From: Methylophilus sp. 13
Lineage (GTDB): Bacteria > Pseudomonadota > Gammaproteobacteria > Burkholderiales > Methylophilaceae
NCBI RefSeq assembly: GCF_015354335.1
Contig: NZ_JADKYR010000004.1
Span: forward strand, 62,001-126,000
Reading direction: 5' to 3'
DNA length: 64,000 nucleotides
Under the pieces are notes generated by a model. It was not told the DNA's origin, ran no database searches, and worked only from the letters and a program-made list of their open reading frames with translations. This document shows, one piece after another, positions 18,924-28,629 of the stretch. The stretch's first letter is position 1, and each line of letters starts with the position of its first letter. A program made the translations under genes and the position numbers.

Positions 18924-19840
18924 GTACAAGTCAGTCTCAATTTGGCAAAGTGGCCGTGTTGTTCGGCGGTCGTTCCGGCGAGCGTGAAGTGTCGCTCAAA
19001 AGTGGCTCGGCTGTGCTGGCGGCCTTGCAGCGCCAGGGCGTGGATGCGCATGCCTTTGATCCGGCCAGCCAGGACTTGTCGGCGCTCAAGCAGTTTGACC
19101 GTGCCTTTATTGCCTTGCATGGCCGCTTTGGTGAAGACGGCACCATACAGGGGGCGCTTGAGTTAATGGGCATCCCTTATACCGGCAGCGGCGTCATGGC
19201 GTCGGCACTGGGCATGGATAAGTGGCGCACCAAGTTGTTGTGGACGGCTGCGGGTGTGACCACGCCTAACTATGTGCTCATGGATGACAGTACCCATGTT
19301 GAAAATGTCGTCACGGCACTGGGTTTGCCGCTGTTTGTGAAACCGGCCAATGAAGGTTCCAGCATCGGTGTCAGCAAGGTCAAGCAGGCGGGGGATTTGC
19401 AGGCAGCCTATGCATTGGCCAAACAGTCAGACCCGCTGGTGATTGCCGAGCAGTTTGTCGGTGGCGGTGAATATACCGTCGGTATTCTGGGCGAGACCGC
19501 ACTGCCTGTCGTGCGCATTGTGCCCAAAAACGAATATTACGATTACGAGGCCAAGTATTTGCGCGACGACACCGAGTACCGCTGCCCTTGTGGCTTGTCT
19601 GCCGAGCAGGAGCAACAGATCCAGGCCGAAGCCGTGCAGGCGTTCAAGGTGCTGGGCTGCAAAGGCTGGGGACGGGTGGACTTTTTGATGGATGAGGCCG
19701 GTAAACACTATTTTCTGGAGGTGAATACCAGCCCGGGCATGACCGATCACAGCCTGGTGCCGATGGCAGCAAAAGCGGCCGGCATGGACTTTGATGCCTT
19801 GGTGATCCGTATTTTGCAACAAACCTTGCGTGACGCGTAA
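18920..19840 (+). CDS. ddl: D-alanine:D-alanine ligase
   Basis: ATP-grasp enzyme that joins two D-alanines for MurF. The 306-aa protein opens with [15 protein letters not shown], has [11 protein letters not shown] (ATP-grasp lid and lysine), EYTVGIL and the metal-binding end [17 protein letters not shown]. The position between murB and ftsQ is that of ddlB in E. coli. The start overlaps murB by 4 bp. Confidence 0.95.
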   Translation: MSTSQSQFGKVAVLFGGRSGEREVSLKSGSAVLAALQRQGVDAHAFDPASQDLSALKQFDRAFIALHGRFGEDGTIQGALELMGIPYTGSGVMASALGMDKWRTKLLWTAAGVTTPNYVLMDDSTHVENVVTALGLPLFVKPANEGSSIGVSKVKQAGDLQAAYALAKQSDPLVIAEQFVGGGEYTVGILGETALPVVRIVPKNEYYDYEAKYLRDDTEYRCPCGLSAEQEQQIQAEAVQAFKVLGCKGWGRVDFLMDEAGKHYFLEVNTSPGMTDHSLVPMAAKAAGMDFDALVIRILQQTLRDA

Positions 19841-19857
19841 CGAGGACGACTGAGACG

Positions 19858-20562
19858 ATGTGGGATAGACCAACATTGCTGAACTGGATCGCCAACCTGC
19901 TGTTTTCACTGGCAGTGGTGATGTTGTTGTACGCCTTGTTGTTTGTGGTGTTGCATTTGCCCATCTTCCCGGTCAAGCAGGTACAGGTGGAGGGCAACCT
20001 CGATCATGTGAACCATGAGCAGATCCAGCTCATCGTGCGCAAATACCTGAAGGGCAATTTTTATACGCTGGATTTGCAACGCACGCGTACCGCTTTTGAA
20101 AAACTGCCCTGGGCGCGCAAGGTGGCCGTCCGTCGCCAGTGGCCAGACACTATTGTGGTACAGATTGAAGAGCATCAGGCCCTGGGTCGTTGGGGTGGTG
20201 TGGCATTGGTTAACAAGCATGGCGAACTGTTTCAGGCCGCCTCAGATGAGCAATTGCCCACCTTTTATGGGCCGGGCGATGCCGTGAAAGAAGTGGCGCA
20301 AGGCTATGCCAGTTTTGCACAGATGCTGTCAGGCACACCGCTACAGATACAGCAACTGAGCCTGTCCTCGCGCCGTGCCTGGGAAATTAAAACAGCGGAT
20401 GGCCGCCAGATGATGCTGGGGCGTGAAGCCGCGAAACAAAGATTGCAACAGTTTGTGACGGCTTACCGTCAGCAAGCAAGTATTGCAGAGAGCGACTGGC
20501 GTTATGCCGATTTACGCTACCCGAATGGCTTTGCCTTGCGCATGCCACGGCCTGGGGCGTAG
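19858..20562 (+). CDS. ftsQ: Cell division protein FtsQ
   Basis: Bitopic protein of the FtsQLB complex. The 234-aa sequence has one membrane anchor (about residues 13-33), then a POTRA domain (FPVKQVQVEGNLDHV through VQIEEHQALGRW), then the beta domain that contacts FtsB and FtsL. It is about 40 residues shorter than the E. coli protein but complete in domain content. A GAGGA lies some distance upstream of ATG 19858. Confidence 0.92.
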   Translation: MWDRPTLLNWIANLLFSLAVVMLLYALLFVVLHLPIFPVKQVQVEGNLDHVNHEQIQLIVRKYLKGNFYTLDLQRTRTAFEKLPWARKVAVRRQWPDTIVVQIEEHQALGRWGGVALVNKHGELFQAASDEQLPTFYGPGDAVKEVAQGYASFAQMLSGTPLQIQQLSLSSRRAWEIKTADGRQMMLGREAAKQRLQQFVTAYRQQASIAESDWRYADLRYPNGFALRMPRPGA

Positions 20563-20598
20563 GCGGCACATTGCCAGAAAGAAGGTCAAGGAAAACAC

Positions 20599-21837
20599 AT
20601 GAGTAGAGTCAGAGAAGATAAAAATTTGATCGTGGGGCTGGATATCGGCACCTCGAAGATTGTTGCGATTGCGGCAGAGATTTTGCCGGAAGGCACCCTG
20701 AAAGTGATCGGGGTCGGGCAGCATGCTTCCCGTGGCTTGAAAAAAGGCGTGGTGGTGAATATTGACTCCACCATGCAGGCGATTCAGCGCGCGATTGAAG
20801 AAGTGGAGTTGATGGCGGATTGCAAGATCAATACCGTGTACTCCGGCATTGCGGGCAGCCACGTGAAAAGCCTCAATTCGCACGGCATGGTGAAAATCAA
20901 AGAGAGCGAAGTCTCGCAGATGGACATCGACCGCGTAGTAGAAACCGCCCGTGCGATTGCCTTGCCGGCAGACCAGCAGATTCTGCATATCCTGACCCAG
21001 GAATTCATTATCGACGGTCAGGAAGATGTGCGCGAACCGCTGGGCATGAGCGGCATCCGCCTCGAAGTGCGGGTACATATTGTGACCGGCGCCATTGCCG
21101 CGGCACAAAACATCGTCAAATGCATCAAGCGCTGCGGCCTGGAAGTCAGCGACCTGATTTTGCAGCCACTGGCTTCCAGTGAGTCAGTGCTCACTGATGA
21201 TGAAAAAGAGCTAGGCGTATGTCTGGTGGATATCGGTGGCGGTACCACAGACCTGGCGGTGTTCAAGAATGGCGCGATCCGCCATACCGCAGTGATCCCG
21301 ATTGCCGGTGACCAGATTACCAATGATATCGCGGTGGCCTTGCGCACGCCGACGCAGTCGGCAGAAGAGATCAAGGTCAAGCATGGCTGTGCCTTGCGTC
21401 AGTTGGCCGACCCACGCGAAGTGGTGGAAGTACCTGCGGTGGATGGCCGTGAGCCACGCCAGTTGTCCTGTCAGGCATTGACCGAGGTGATTGAGGACCG
21501 CGTCGAAGAGATTTACGAGTTTGTGCAGCAAGAGCTGCGCCGCAGTGGCATGGAATCCATGATTGCTTCCGGCATCGTCATTACTGGCGGCGCGGCACAA
21601 ATGCGCGGCATGGTCGAGCTGGGCGAAGAGATTTTCCATACCCCGGTGCGTCTGGGTGTGCCGCGCTATGTGGAGGGCTTGTCAGAAGTGGTGGGCAATC
21701 CACGCTATGCCACCGGCATCGGCTTGTTGCTGATGGCCAAACAGCAGGTGGAGAAACAAATGGTAGGCGATCTGCAATCCGGGTCATTTGGCAGATTGTT
21801 TGAACGAATGAAGCGCTGGTTTACCGGCAATTTTTAG
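20599..21837 (+). CDS. ftsA: Cell division protein FtsA
   Basis: Actin-like ATPase that ties FtsZ filaments to the membrane. The 412-aa protein has the phosphate-1 loop GLDIGTSKIVAI, the 1C domain after residue 85, the phosphate-2 region VDIGGGTTDLAVF and the adenosine motif ITGGAAQMRGM. The C-terminal amphipathic helix (GRLFERMKRWFTGNF) for membrane binding is intact. AAGGAAA precedes ATG 20599. An 83-bp gap, T-rich at its start, separates it from ftsZ. Confidence 0.96.
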   Translation: MSRVREDKNLIVGLDIGTSKIVAIAAEILPEGTLKVIGVGQHASRGLKKGVVVNIDSTMQAIQRAIEEVELMADCKINTVYSGIAGSHVKSLNSHGMVKIKESEVSQMDIDRVVETARAIALPADQQILHILTQEFIIDGQEDVREPLGMSGIRLEVRVHIVTGAIAAAQNIVKCIKRCGLEVSDLILQPLASSESVLTDDEKELGVCLVDIGGGTTDLAVFKNGAIRHTAVIPIAGDQITNDIAVALRTPTQSAEEIKVKHGCALRQLADPREVVEVPAVDGREPRQLSCQALTEVIEDRVEEIYEFVQQELRRSGMESMIASGIVITGGAAQMRGMVELGEEIFHTPVRLGVPRYVEGLSEVVGNPRYATGIGLLLMAKQQVEKQMVGDLQSGSFGRLFERMKRWFTGNF

Positions 21838-21920
21838 GTTTTTATTGTTTTTTTAATGTGTTTTAGGGCGAGTGTGCGGGGCAAACCAAGCACTCAAATA
21901 ATAGGCAATGGAGGGTGAGT

Positions 21921-23081
21921 ATGATTGAGATTTTTGACAAAGAGAATGATGGCGCCGTGATCAAGGTGATTGGGGTCGGTGGTTGCGGTGGAAACGCCGT
22001 AGAGCACATGATGACCAAGAGCGTGACTGGCGTTGAGTTTATTTGCGCCAACACGGATATGCAGGCCTTGAAAAAGAGCCATGCCAAAGTCGTGCTGCAA
22101 ATTGGTTCTGACATTACCAAAGGTCTGGGCGCTGGTGCCAAACCGGAAATCGGTCGCGAAGCCGCGCTGGAAGACCGCGACAGTATCGCTGAAACCATTG
22201 ATGGTGCAGACATGCTGTTTATTACCGCAGGCATGGGTGGCGGGACTGGTACTGGGGCTGCACCTATCATTGCAGAAGTGGCGCGTGAAATGGGCATCCT
22301 GACCGTGGCCGTGGTGACCAAGCCTTTTGCGTTTGAAGGCAAACGTGCCAAAGTTGCACAGGAAGGTCTGGAAGAACTTTCCCAATATGTAGACTCTCTT
22401 ATCGTTATCCCTAACGAAAAGCTGATGGACGTGCTGGGTGAAGACGTGACCGTGGTAGAAGCTTACCGTGCAGCCAATGACGTTTTGCACAATGCCGTGT
22501 CTGGCATCGCTGAAATCATCAACTGCCCAGGCCTGGTGAACGTGGACTTTGCTGACGTACGCACCGTGATGTCCGAAATGGGCATGGCAATGATGGGCTC
22601 TGCAGAAGCCAGCGGTCCGAACCGTGCACGGATTGCCGCAGAACAAGCGGTTGCCAGCCCATTGCTGGAAGACGTGAATCTGGCCAATGCGCGTGGCGTA
22701 CTGGTGAACATCAGTGCCAGCGGCAGCTTCAAGATGCGTGAATACTATGACGTGATGAACACGATCAAGGAGTTCACCGCAGAAGATGCGACCGTGATCG
22801 TCGGTAACGTGATGGATGAAAGCATGGGCGATAACCTGCGTGTGACCATGGTGGCCACCGGCTTGAATGGTTCCGTGGGCAAACGCCAGGCCAAACCTGA
22901 GCTCAAGGTGATGACGACCCTGCGTGATGGTACGACTAACCAGCCGATCTTCAACACGGTTGAAGAAGACGAGCCAGCCGTATTCACCAGCAACAGCCGT
23001 CGTGCGCAGGTCGAAGCCATGAAGAACTCCGGGATTGAGGAATACGATATTCCGGCATTTTTGCGCAAGCAGGCTGACTAA
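21921..23081 (+). CDS. ftsZ: Cell division GTPase FtsZ
   Basis: Tubulin homologue that forms the Z ring. The 386-aa protein has the tubulin signature GGGTGTG at residues 106-112 with the T7-loop region intact (NVDFADVRTVM), a variable linker, and the conserved C-terminal peptide DIPAFLRKQ that binds FtsA. ATG 21921 is preceded by GGAGGG at 5 bases; an in-frame GTG two codons earlier overlaps that ribosome site and is rejected. SlmA, an FtsZ antagonist in other bacteria, is encoded about 8 kb downstream. Confidence 0.97.
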   Translation: MIEIFDKENDGAVIKVIGVGGCGGNAVEHMMTKSVTGVEFICANTDMQALKKSHAKVVLQIGSDITKGLGAGAKPEIGREAALEDRDSIAETIDGADMLFITAGMGGGTGTGAAPIIAEVAREMGILTVAVVTKPFAFEGKRAKVAQEGLEELSQYVDSLIVIPNEKLMDVLGEDVTVVEAYRAANDVLHNAVSGIAEIINCPGLVNVDFADVRTVMSEMGMAMMGSAEASGPNRARIAAEQAVASPLLEDVNLANARGVLVNISASGSFKMREYYDVMNTIKEFTAEDATVIVGNVMDESMGDNLRVTMVATGLNGSVGKRQAKPELKVMTTLRDGTTNQPIFNTVEEDEPAVFTSNSRRAQVEAMKNSGIEEYDIPAFLRKQAD

Positions 23082-23145
23082 TGATGCCCCTGGCGGAACC
23101 GGGTGCAACACAGGGAAGGCCAGATGAATCATGAGTGAGTACAGC

Positions 23146-23169
23146 GATTGGCTTATAATGTCGCCAATC
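23146..23169 (+). promoter_or_regulatory. Candidate lpxC promoter inside an inverted repeat
   Basis: A consensus TATAAT (23154-23159) lies 29 bases before the lpxC start and is enclosed by perfect 7-bp arms GATTGGC (23146-23152) and GCCAATC (23163-23169). No good -35 is visible at 16-18 bases upstream. The palindrome around the -10 could bind a regulator, or could be a chance hairpin in the leader. Confidence 0.4.
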
Positions 23170-23188
23170 ATTAACAGTAGAGAAAACC

Positions 23189-24124
23189 ATGTTAAAGCAA
23201 CGCACGCTTAAACAATCGATCAGCGCCACTGGCGTTGGGCTGCACAGCGGTGAAAAAGTCACGCTGACGCTCAAGCCTGCGCCCGCTGATCACGGAGTGG
23301 TGTTCCAGCGCATCGATTTGCCCGATGCGCCTGCCATGCGGGTTGCCCCGACGGCAGTGAATGACACTCGCCTGAGCTCCGCCCTAGAGTTTTCAGGTGC
23401 GCGCGTGGCTACCGTGGAGCATTTAATGTCTGCCCTCGCCGGTTTGGGGGTAGACAATGTATTGATAGAACTGACGGCTGCCGAGGTGCCCATCATGGAT
23501 GGCAGCTCGGGACCGTTTATCTATCTGTTGCAAACGGCCGGACTGGCTGAGTTGGAGGCACCGAAAAAATTCGTGCGTATCCTCAAGCCGGTAGAAGTAA
23601 GCGAAGGCGATAAATGGGCAAAATTTACGCCGCACCATGGCTTTAAAGCCGAATTTACCATTGATTTTGCACATCCCGTGTTCGAGTTTTCTGGTAAAAC
23701 AGTCACCATTGATTACGACAGCCAGAGCTATGTGGACGAGATCAGCCGTGCACGCACATTCGGGTTTATGCATGAGGTCGAATACCTGCGGGCCAATGGG
23801 CTCGCCAAAGGCGGCAGCCTTGACAACGCGATTGTGCTCGATGAATACAAAGTCCTCAACGGCGGTGGCTTGCGTTATGAAGACGAATTCGCCAAACACA
23901 AAGTCCTCGATGCGATTGGCGACTTGTATATTCTGGGCTATCCGATTGTCGGACAGTTTACTGCGTTCAAATCGGGCCACGCCTTGAATAACCAGTTACT
24001 GCGCGCCCTGCTGGCCGATGAAAGCGCCTGGGAATACTGTACGTTTGATAACGACGCCCATGCCCCGGTTGGCTTTGTCAAACAACGCGACTATTTTAGT
24101 CCGGCGCCGCTGTTACCGGCGTAA
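23189..24124 (+). CDS. lpxC: UDP-3-O-acyl-N-acetylglucosamine deacetylase LpxC
   Basis: Zinc amidase that commits the pathway to lipid A. The 311-aa protein has all metal and catalytic residues in context: the first zinc His in TVEHLMSAL, the His and Asp of [11 protein letters not shown], and the catalytic His of [17 protein letters not shown] is also typical. It has its own promoter-like element behind ftsZ, the usual position at the end of the dcw cluster. Confidence 0.96.
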   Translation: MLKQRTLKQSISATGVGLHSGEKVTLTLKPAPADHGVVFQRIDLPDAPAMRVAPTAVNDTRLSSALEFSGARVATVEHLMSALAGLGVDNVLIELTAAEVPIMDGSSGPFIYLLQTAGLAELEAPKKFVRILKPVEVSEGDKWAKFTPHHGFKAEFTIDFAHPVFEFSGKTVTIDYDSQSYVDEISRARTFGFMHEVEYLRANGLAKGGSLDNAIVLDEYKVLNGGGLRYEDEFAKHKVLDAIGDLYILGYPIVGQFTAFKSGHALNNQLLRALLADESAWEYCTFDNDAHAPVGFVKQRDYFSPAPLLPA

Positions 24125-24145
24125 ACCGCGTCCAGGCAGATCACA

Positions 24146-24328
24146 ATGTGGTGGATACGAATCTTGTTTGCCGTGCTGGTGTTGAGCACCCTGATCCTGG
24201 GCTTGCTGAGCTGGCAGACCGGGCAGCCACGCTACTGGCGCTGGCTCAAGGCAGTCTGGCGCGGTGGGTTTGTGGTCATCCTGTTGTTGTTGCTGTTCTT
24301 TTTCCTCAGTCGATTGGCCAGAATTTGA
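24146..24328 (+). CDS. Small two-helix membrane protein of unknown function
   Basis: A 60-aa peptide with two hydrophobic segments (about residues 4-22 and 41-57) separated by a short basic, Trp-containing loop. It starts 21 bases after the lpxC stop and is followed by slt, so it is probably cotranscribed with lpxC. I do not recognise a family. The clean two-helix pattern with positively charged loop and end (RLARI) argues for a real protein. Confidence 0.6.
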   Translation: MWWIRILFAVLVLSTLILGLLSWQTGQPRYWRWLKAVWRGGFVVILLLLLFFFLSRLARI

Positions 24329-24332
24329 AATT

Positions 24333-24352
24333 GATCACGCCATCACGTGATC
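24333..24352 (+). repeat. Short inverted repeat before slt
   Basis: GATCACG (24333-24339) and CGTGATC (24346-24352) form a 7-bp stem with a 6-base loop ending 8 bases before the slt ATG, where a ribosome site would be expected. No Shine-Dalgarno sequence is visible, so the hairpin may shape initiation. It may also be an operator. Confidence 0.3.
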
Positions 24353-24360
24353 GTTAATGC

Positions 24361-26340
24361 ATGAAGACTAGATTCCCCATTTTCGTGGCACTGGCTGCCG
24401 CGCTGTTCATTTTCGCGACTGCTGCATTCGCTGGCGACGCCGAGGTCTATGCACAGGCCAAACAGGCCTATCAAACCAGAAACCTCGCCCAATTATCCGA
24501 AGCTACTGATACGCTCAGGCAAAAGCGCTCGCCGTTGCTGCCTTATCTGCAATACTGGCAGATGATCCTCACACTGGATCAACTCTCTTACAACCAGGTC
24601 CAGGCGTTTTTGCAGGAAAACAATGAATCCTTGCTGTCGCAGCGTGTGCGTGAGCTGTGGTTGAAACGACTGGGCCGCTTGCAGTTCTGGGACCAGTTTA
24701 TTGAAATGCGTGCGCAAATGCCCATGTATTACAGCCTCAACGATGTGGGTAACCAGTGTTACCAGATTCAGGCCGGGATCGCCATGGATGATCCGAATGC
24801 CTACGAGGACGGCAAGAAACTGTTGCTGGCGGGCAAAGACCTGCCGCCCGATTGTCAGGGCATGCTGGAAGCCTTGCAGCAAGTGGGCGTACTCGACGAG
24901 AAGTTGTTACTGACACTGTATCGGGACGCGCTGTTTGCCAACAAGCCCGGCTTGGCCAAAACAATGGCCAAACGCAGCAGCAAAACAGATGCTGCGCTGT
25001 TTAAACAACTGGACGAAGTCACGCAAAACCCGGCGTTGGCGCTGAAAAAAGGCACGATTCAGGACCGCAGCGCTTATGGCCGGGCGTTATACATGTATAT
25101 CATCCATAGACAGGCCAAGGCTGAGATCGAGGTCGCGCGGGCCAGTTATCAAAAATATAACGGCTTGCTGGATGCTGAAGAAAAGCAACTGGTTCAGGCT
25201 TATATCGCACTGGAGGCGGCACGTAAACACGCGCCGGAAGCCTTGCAAAGTTTTAACAAAGTGACTGCCTCTGTGCTCAATAACGAGCAGTGGGAATGGT
25301 ATGCACGGGCCGCTTTGCGTCAGCAGGACTGGAACCAGCTGCTGAAAGTGATCTCTGACATGCCGCCGGTCTTGGCCGAAGAGGCCGCCTGGCGGTACTG
25401 GAAAGCACGTGCGCTGCTGATGAAGGGAACGCCCGCAGAAGCCAATGCCTTGTTGGCTAAACTCTCGCAGGAGCGGCATTTTTATGGCTGGCTGGCCGCT
25501 GAAGAGTTGGGGCCAATGCTGGGTGAACCGACGGCCACTTATCAACCCGCTGACGACGAAGTCCGGCAGTTTGCACGGCAGCCGGCAGTCAAACGCATGG
25601 AAGCCTTGTTTGACGTCGAGGCACGCTACGAGGCCAGGCTGGAGTGGATGTACCTGCTGGAAGCGCTGGATGATCCCGGACGCATTGTCGCCGCACAATA
25701 TGCCATGCTGAAAGGCTGGTTTGACCTGGCGGTGCTGGCGGCAGACAAAACCAGCCGTACCCATAATTTTGAGTTGCGTTACCCCACGCCCTACCGCGAT
25801 TATCTGCAAAAAGCCTCTCGCAGCCGGGAGATTGATGAAGCCTGGGTCTATGGCATTATCCGGCAGGAGAGTCGGTTTATGCACTACGCCAAGTCATCGG
25901 TGGGCGCAGGTGGTTTAATGCAGGTGATGCCTGCTACCGCCAAATGGATCGCCAAAAAACTCGGCTTGAATAGCTACCATGATGGCATGCTGCATGACAT
26001 CGAAACCAATGTGAATCTGGGCACTTATTACATGCGCTACACGCTGGATACGTTTAATGGCCAGGAGGTGATGGCCACCGCCGCCTACAATGCCGGCCCG
26101 AGCCGTGCACGGCGCTGGGCGGCCACTACGCCGCTCGAAGGCGCAATTTATGCTGAAACTATCCCGTTTAGCGAGACGCGCAATTACGTGAAAAAAGTAC
26201 TGGCCAATGCGCATATGTACGCTGCGCGTCTGGGCTTGCCGGTGGTGACACTCAAAAAACGTCTGGGGACGATCCCCGCACGCAGTGTGGCAGAGGCTGA
26301 CACGGTCACCACCACGATCACGATTTCAGAGCAAGAGTAA
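24361..26340 (+). CDS. slt: Soluble lytic murein transglycosylase
   Basis: Periplasmic muramidase that cleaves glycan strands with formation of 1,6-anhydro-MurNAc. The 659-aa protein has a signal peptide (residues 1-24, ending AFAGD), a long alpha-helical superhelix of the Slt70 type (about 30-470) and a C-terminal SLT domain. The catalytic Glu is E503 in RQESRF, followed by GLMQVMPATA and AYNAGPSRA. Its position after the cell wall genes fits a role in turnover. Confidence 0.92.
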   Translation: MKTRFPIFVALAAALFIFATAAFAGDAEVYAQAKQAYQTRNLAQLSEATDTLRQKRSPLLPYLQYWQMILTLDQLSYNQVQAFLQENNESLLSQRVRELWLKRLGRLQFWDQFIEMRAQMPMYYSLNDVGNQCYQIQAGIAMDDPNAYEDGKKLLLAGKDLPPDCQGMLEALQQVGVLDEKLLLTLYRDALFANKPGLAKTMAKRSSKTDAALFKQLDEVTQNPALALKKGTIQDRSAYGRALYMYIIHRQAKAEIEVARASYQKYNGLLDAEEKQLVQAYIALEAARKHAPEALQSFNKVTASVLNNEQWEWYARAALRQQDWNQLLKVISDMPPVLAEEAAWRYWKARALLMKGTPAEANALLAKLSQERHFYGWLAAEELGPMLGEPTATYQPADDEVRQFARQPAVKRMEALFDVEARYEARLEWMYLLEALDDPGRIVAAQYAMLKGWFDLAVLAADKTSRTHNFELRYPTPYRDYLQKASRSREIDEAWVYGIIRQESRFMHYAKSSVGAGGLMQVMPATAKWIAKKLGLNSYHDGMLHDIETNVNLGTYYMRYTLDTFNGQEVMATAAYNAGPSRARRWAATTPLEGAIYAETIPFSETRNYVKKVLANAHMYAARLGLPVVTLKKRLGTIPARSVAEADTVTTTITISEQE

Positions 26341-26408
26341 GCGGCGGTTTTTCGGTACAATAAGCAAATACGAACTCAGTTAACGCAAGACGCATCAGGA
26401 ACAAGCAA

Positions 26409-27368
26409 ATGAAGACAGTCACAGTGTTGGGTGGTAGCGGTTTTGTTGGTAGCAGTGTGGTCGCCAGGCTAGATCAGGCCGGTTACCAAGTCAAAGTGCT
26501 GACGCGGCGTCGCGAGCAGGCCAAGCACTTGATTTTGCTGCCTAATGTGCAGGTGGTTGAGTGTGATATTCATGATCACGCCGCCCTCAAGGCGCAATTG
26601 CAGGGCAGTGATGTGGTGATCAACCTGATTGGCATCTTGCATCAAACCCGTGATAACGCCTTTGAAAAAATGCATCACCAGTTTCCACGCCAGGTCGCGC
26701 AATTGTGCGAAGCGTTGGGGATTCCGCGTTTGCTGCATATGAGCGCCCTGCAGGCTTCTGCCAGTGCCCCCAGTGAATATTTGCGCAGCAAGGCCGCGGG
26801 GGACAGTGCCGTCATGGCGTTCAGCAAAAAACTGCATGTGACCATCTTCCGGCCTTCAGTCATTTTTGGCACGCGTGACCGTTTTATCAACCTGTTTGCC
26901 AAGCTGATCCAATGGATTCCCGTGCTGGCACTGGCCATGCCCAATGCCAAGTTCCAGCCGATTTGGGTGGAAGACGTCGCTGCCGCCATGGTGAATGCTG
27001 TCGATGAGCCTGCGACCTATGGCAAGACTTATGAGCTGGGTGGCCCCGCCATCATGACCTTGCAGCAAATCATTGAGGCGGTCATGAAAACCATCCATGT
27101 GCAGCGCCCCATCCTGGGCTTGAGCCTGCGCATGTCCCTGCTGCAAGGCAGCTTTATGCAGCTGTTGCCCATCAAGCTGATCTCACGCGATAACGTCAAA
27201 TCCATGCAGGTCGATAATGTGTGCCAGCAACCGATGGCCAACGAACTGTGTGTGGTCCCGACGGATATGTTCGCCGTGATTTCCGGGTATCTGGTCAAAA
27301 ACAATCCGCGGGGGGCTTATGATCAGTTCCGCGCGGCCGCTGGGCGTGTCATCAACGCCAGACGTTGA
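26409..27368 (+). CDS. NAD(P)-binding epimerase-like protein of the complex I NDUFA9 type
   Basis: A 319-aa atypical short-chain dehydrogenase. It opens with the Rossmann motif GGSGFVGSSV (about residues 8-17) and has VINLIGIL and the LLHMSALQA segment typical of the bacterial NDUFA9-like group. The classical YxxxK catalytic pair is represented by SEYLRSKAAG. Bacterial members are annotated as complex I-associated from homology to the mitochondrial subunit, but their role here is unproven. It sits 21 bases before cca and may be cotranscribed with it. Confidence 0.8.
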   Translation: MKTVTVLGGSGFVGSSVVARLDQAGYQVKVLTRRREQAKHLILLPNVQVVECDIHDHAALKAQLQGSDVVINLIGILHQTRDNAFEKMHHQFPRQVAQLCEALGIPRLLHMSALQASASAPSEYLRSKAAGDSAVMAFSKKLHVTIFRPSVIFGTRDRFINLFAKLIQWIPVLALAMPNAKFQPIWVEDVAAAMVNAVDEPATYGKTYELGGPAIMTLQQIIEAVMKTIHVQRPILGLSLRMSLLQGSFMQLLPIKLISRDNVKSMQVDNVCQQPMANELCVVPTDMFAVISGYLVKNNPRGAYDQFRAAAGRVINARR

Positions 27369-27389
27369 TTGCGTACAGGGCTGCCTGTC

Positions 27390-28607
27390 ATGCAGATTTA
27401 CCAGGTAGGGGGCGCCGTGCGGGACAGCCTGCTCGGCCTGCCCGTCAAAGACCGTGACTATGTGGTGGTGGGTGCCAGCCCCGAACAAATGCTGGCCGCA
27501 GGCTACCGCGCAGTCGGCAAGGATTTCCCGGTTTTTTTACATCCCCAGACCCAGCAAGAGTACGCGCTGGCGCGTACCGAGCGCAAAACCGCCAAAGGCT
27601 ACAAGGGCTTTAGTGTTCACGCCGATCCAGACGTGACCTTGGAGGAAGATCTCGCTCGCCGTGACTTCACCATGAATGCCATTGCCCAGACCGCGGAGGG
27701 TCAACTGATTGATCCGTTCGGTGGCCAGGCAGATATTGAAAAAAGAATCTTGCGGCATGTGACAGCCGCGTTTAGTGAAGATCCGGTCAGAATCCTGCGT
27801 GCTGCCCGTTTTTTAGCCAGATTTACCGATTTTACTGTGGCACCTGAAACCATGGTGCTGATGCGCGAGATGGTCGCTGCAGGCGAGGTGGATGCCCTGG
27901 TGCCCGAGCGCGTCTGGCAAGAGATCGCCAAAGGCCTCATGGAGTCCCAACCGAGCCGCATGTTTGAGATGCTGCGTGCTTGCGGCGCGTTGAAAATCAT
28001 CTTCCCAGAGCTGGACCGATTGTGGGGTGTACCGCAAACCGCCACTTATCATCCTGAAGTGGATACCGGCATCCATATCATGATGGTGATTGATTACGCT
28101 GCGACGCAAGCCTTTAGCCTGCCTGTACGCTTTGCGGCACTGACCCATGATCTGGGCAAGGGCACTACGCCTGCTGAAGTGCTGCCGCGCCATCTTGGCC
28201 ATGAGTTGCGCAGCGTTGATCTGATTAGGGATGTCGTGGCCCGCCTGAAAGTGCCCAATGATTGCAAGGATCTGTCATTGGTGGTGGCGAAATATCACGG
28301 CAAATTGCATGCGGCGCGGCAAATGAAGGCAAGTACGCTGCTGCATTTTCTAGAGGAGCTGGACGCATTCAGACAGCGCAGCCGTTTTGAGGATTTTCTC
28401 AAGGCCTGTGAATGTGACAGCCGAGGCCGGCTGGGATTAGAGCGATGCCCACTGGAGGATGCCGAGCACCTGAGCCGCGCATTGCAGGCGGCCTTGACCG
28501 TAGACGCAGGTGCGATTGCCAAACAATGCCAGTCACCTGTGCAGATCAAACAAGCGGTGGCGGAAGCCAGAACACAGGCCATCCAGCAGGCCATGCATCT
28601 GCATTAA
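27390..28607 (+). CDS. cca: Multifunctional CCA tRNA nucleotidyltransferase
   Basis: Adds or repairs the 3' CCA of tRNAs without a template. The 405-aa protein begins MQIYQVGGAVRDSLLG, has the catalytic DRDYVV and the RRDFTMNA motif, and a C-terminal HD phosphohydrolase domain (THDLGKG), which marks the multifunctional proteobacterial form with phosphatase activity. ATG 27390 is preferred over an in-frame TTG at 27369. Confidence 0.94.
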   Translation: MQIYQVGGAVRDSLLGLPVKDRDYVVVGASPEQMLAAGYRAVGKDFPVFLHPQTQQEYALARTERKTAKGYKGFSVHADPDVTLEEDLARRDFTMNAIAQTAEGQLIDPFGGQADIEKRILRHVTAAFSEDPVRILRAARFLARFTDFTVAPETMVLMREMVAAGEVDALVPERVWQEIAKGLMESQPSRMFEMLRACGALKIIFPELDRLWGVPQTATYHPEVDTGIHIMMVIDYAATQAFSLPVRFAALTHDLGKGTTPAEVLPRHLGHELRSVDLIRDVVARLKVPNDCKDLSLVVAKYHGKLHAARQMKASTLLHFLEELDAFRQRSRFEDFLKACECDSRGRLGLERCPLEDAEHLSRALQAALTVDAGAIAKQCQSPVQIKQAVAEARTQAIQQAMHLH

Positions 28608-28629
28608 CCAGTCCGCGACCGTTTAGGGT

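Noticed and set aside
21894-23171. Long open frame (about 425 codons) on the minus strand opposite ftsZ
   Set aside because: It is the antisense shadow of ftsZ; the translation is rich in His, Cys and Gln without any family motif, and ftsZ on the plus strand is certain.
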